This document shows positions 13,564 to 14,778 of a stretch of 14,778 nucleotides of DNA, piece after piece. This stretch comes from Microcaldota archaeon. GTDB lineage: Archaea; Micrarchaeota; Micrarchaeia; Norongarragalinales; Norongarragalinaceae. Position numbers and translations under genes: made by a program. Numbering within the stretch: position 1 is the first letter of the stretch; each line of letters begins with the position of its first letter. Below the pieces are notes generated by a model. The model did not search any database. It was not told the origin of the DNA and saw only the letters and a program-made list of their open reading frames with translations. The stretch spans positions 1-14,778 of the forward strand of contig JACROM010000019.1 of NCBI GenBank assembly GCA_016214445.1, written 5' to 3'.

Positions 13564-14325
13564 TCATCCCAACACCTCTCCAGCTGAAACAAACTCGTGC
13601 CTCTCCTTCAAGGTTTCCAGCAGTTGTTTGACCTTGGAAAGGTTTTCCTTTGCCTGCTGTTCAGAGAGTTTCTTCTTCATCGTTTGCCGCGAGTGCCACG
13701 AGTGGGTGGAAAGAACCAGGTATTTTCCTTTGTAAGAGTTGATTGCTTCCAGATATTCCTCAACTGAACGGTTTCCTTCCATCAGCTGCCACAAATAACC
13801 CAAAGTCTGTTTTCCTTTCGCGTCCTTGAGGTCGGGCAGGAAAAGTTCAGGAAGCGGGCCCGCTTTTTTCCCTTCCATCACACTTGAATCGTAGGCGAAG
13901 CCAATTGTTTGAAGGAGCTGAAGAAGCGCGGAATCATGGTGGAGGTAAGGCGCGCGGAAGCCCATTGGTTTGGAGCCGAAGCGGTTTTCCAAAATTTCTT
14001 TTGCTTTTGTCAAAAGGCCGAGCCTTTGGCTTTCCGTTATCGGCGCGTTGGTTTCGGCGCCAGTAAAATCCTCGTGGTGCAAACCATGGCAGCCGATTTC
14101 GTGCGTCATGTCCGGAACATCGGGAAAGAGCGAAACGCATTCGGCTTCGAAGAAGAAAACAGCGGGAATGCGGAGCGAGTCGGCCAAGCCAAGCAGGTCC
14201 CTGAACCCGGAGTAGCTCGCCTCGAAGCTCGGTTCAATTGAATGCTTGCACTTCGCCCGAAATTCGCCTGGCGCGGCGCATGCAGCGTCGCGGTCCACGT
14301 CAACGGTAAATACTATTTTCGCCAT
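13564..14325 (-). CDS. Polysaccharide deacetylase (NodB) family protein
   Basis: A 253-residue carbohydrate-esterase-4-like protein. The NodB motifs are in order: FTVDVDRD (6-13; Asp9 and Asp11 as catalytic base and metal ligand), HEIGCHGLHHE (75-85; His80 and His84 as metal ligands), GFRAPYLHHD (122-131) and LSTHSWH (205-211). Such enzymes remove acetyl groups from N-acetylated sugars, or in some branches act on other amide or imide bonds. The short N terminus has no signal peptide or membrane anchor, so it probably acts in the cytoplasm or on a lipid- or nucleotide-linked sugar, not on an external wall polymer. The ATG at 14325 is 25 bp from a TATA-like TTTTAATAA on the minus strand (14346-14354). 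It converges with the preceding gene and is divergent from the next. Confidence 0.88.
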   Translation of the reverse strand: MAKIVFTVDVDRDAACAAPGEFRAKCKHSIEPSFEASYSGFRDLLGLADSLRIPAVFFFEAECVSLFPDVPDMTHEIGCHGLHHEDFTGAETNAPITESQRLGLLTKAKEILENRFGSKPMGFRAPYLHHDSALLQLLQTIGFAYDSSVMEGKKAGPLPELFLPDLKDAKGKQTLGYLWQLMEGNRSVEEYLEAINSYKGKYLVLSTHSWHSRQTMKKKLSEQQAKENLSKVKQLLETLKERHEFVSAGEVLG

Positions 14326-14345
14326 AGTAACAGTAGATAAAACAC

Positions 14346-14354
14346 TTATTAAAA
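14346..14354. promoter_or_regulatory. Shared TATA-like element, deacetylase gene and small hypothetical gene
   Basis: TTATTAAAA lies 25 bp from the deacetylase ATG (14325, minus). In the plus direction it would start transcription near 14377, which makes the ATG at 14365 unlikely and favours ATG 14389 for the small gene. A second box CTATATTC (14368-14375) could also serve the plus strand. Confidence 0.4.
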
Positions 14355-14388
14355 CAAAGAGGCTATGCTATATTCTTCGTGTTCAGAA

Positions 14389-14649
14389 ATGGCGTATCAA
14401 AAAGAGATAACGTGGCATGGAGCCAAAATACTCCTCAGTGGCGTAATTAGGCGCGCTAATGGTATTCTCGACGAAATGGATTTAGCCAAGAGAAACGAAA
14501 TACGTGAACGCTTGGCCAAAATAGACGTCGACAAGCTAACTAAACATAGCGGCCTTCGGCGATACCTAAAAAACACGAGGTACCCCAACCTCCGTTTACT
14601 CTTAAACAGAAACCACAGCTATGAAAACAGCGTTCTGGTATTTGTTTAG
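14389..14649 (+). CDS. Small hypothetical protein
   Basis: An 86-residue, basic, largely helical protein that I do not recognise. The centre RRANGILDEMDLAKRNEIRERLAKI suggests two charged amphipathic helices, and RRYLKNTRYPNLRLLLNRNHS near the C terminus is rich in Arg and Asn; these are quoted only as a description, not a motif. There is no cysteine, signal peptide or membrane segment. ATG 14389 is chosen over ATG 14365 because the likely transcription start falls between the two. It is divergent from the deacetylase gene. Whether it is translated cannot be judged from one sequence, but the open frame ends cleanly and fills the gap. Confidence 0.55.
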   Translation: MAYQKEITWHGAKILLSGVIRRANGILDEMDLAKRNEIRERLAKIDVDKLTKHSGLRRYLKNTRYPNLRLLLNRNHSYENSVLVFV

Positions 14650-14716
14650 CTGATTAGGTCTTTTTCTACGTTTCGATAGCATTTTTCATCCGACTAACCG
14701 AAAAGCTTATCTTGTG

Positions 14717-14735
14717 GTAGTTACATTGTAACTAC
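14717..14735. promoter_or_regulatory. Perfect 8+8 palindrome, probable operator of the right-edge gene
   Basis: GTAGTTAC-ATT-GTAACTAC has perfect 8-bp arms around 3 bases. It lies directly between a TATA-like CTTATCTT (14706-14713) and the ATG at 14739, covering the expected transcription start, which is the usual place for a repressor operator or an autoregulated regulator gene. Confidence 0.6.
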
Positions 14736-14738
14736 GAC

Positions 14739-14778
14739 ATGAAAGCGATGGACATTCGTTTGAAAGGGTACGAAGCTG
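14739..14778 (+). CDS. 5' end of a gene running off the right edge
   Basis: ATG 14739 opens a frame MKAMDIRLKGYEA that continues past the window edge; a second in-frame ATG is at 14748. The perfect palindrome and TATA-like box just upstream make a real, regulated gene start likely. Thirteen codons are too few to name the product. Confidence 0.5.
   Translation, partial: MKAMDIRLKGYEA

Overview
The window looks archaeal. Several genes begin at or within a few bases of where transcription should start: an A/T-rich TATA-like box sits about 25 bp upstream of the start codon of hydE, the class V aminotransferase-like gene, the Nudix-like gene, the 460-residue hypothetical gene and the deacetylase gene, with no Shine-Dalgarno sequence. 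Genes inside the hyd operon instead use overlaps and, for hydF, a clear GGAGG. Mid-range GC content, tight packing and many bacterial-type enzymes would fit a DPANN-like archaeon (for example a Diapherotrites-type lineage), but that lineage guess is inference only.

Layout. Left (1-3893, minus strand): a possible gene start running off the left edge, then purQ and a PurS-PurL fusion overlapping by 8 bp; together they form FGAM synthase. Next (3894-4292): about 400 bp between divergent genes, holding a compact three-way-junction palindrome, three further long inverted repeats in a row, and two near-identical TATA-type promoter copies before hydE. Centre (4293-8156, plus strand): a tight hydE-hydF-hydG operon encoding the complete maturation machinery for the H-cluster of [FeFe]-hydrogenase. 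No hydrogenase catalytic subunit is present in the window. Then, on the minus strand, a DsrE-family protein downstream of purH (AICAR transformylase / IMP cyclohydrolase), convergent with hydG.

Right (10195-14778): a divergent class V aminotransferase-like protein with a charged insertion, a Nudix-fold protein with a degraded Nudix box, a 460-residue protein with winged-helix-like segments, a polysaccharide-deacetylase (NodB) family protein on the minus strand, a small hypothetical gene, and a gene start at the right edge preceded by a perfect 8+8 palindrome.

How the parts work together: purL, purQ and purH supply purine biosynthesis steps. HydE, HydF and HydG build and deliver the CO/CN/dithiolate-bearing diiron centre, so the cell should encode an [FeFe]-hydrogenase elsewhere and evolve or consume H2. 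The most noteworthy points are an apparently archaeal hydEFG operon, its unusual HydG duplication and HydF G4 change, and the hairpin array plus duplicated promoter in front of it.
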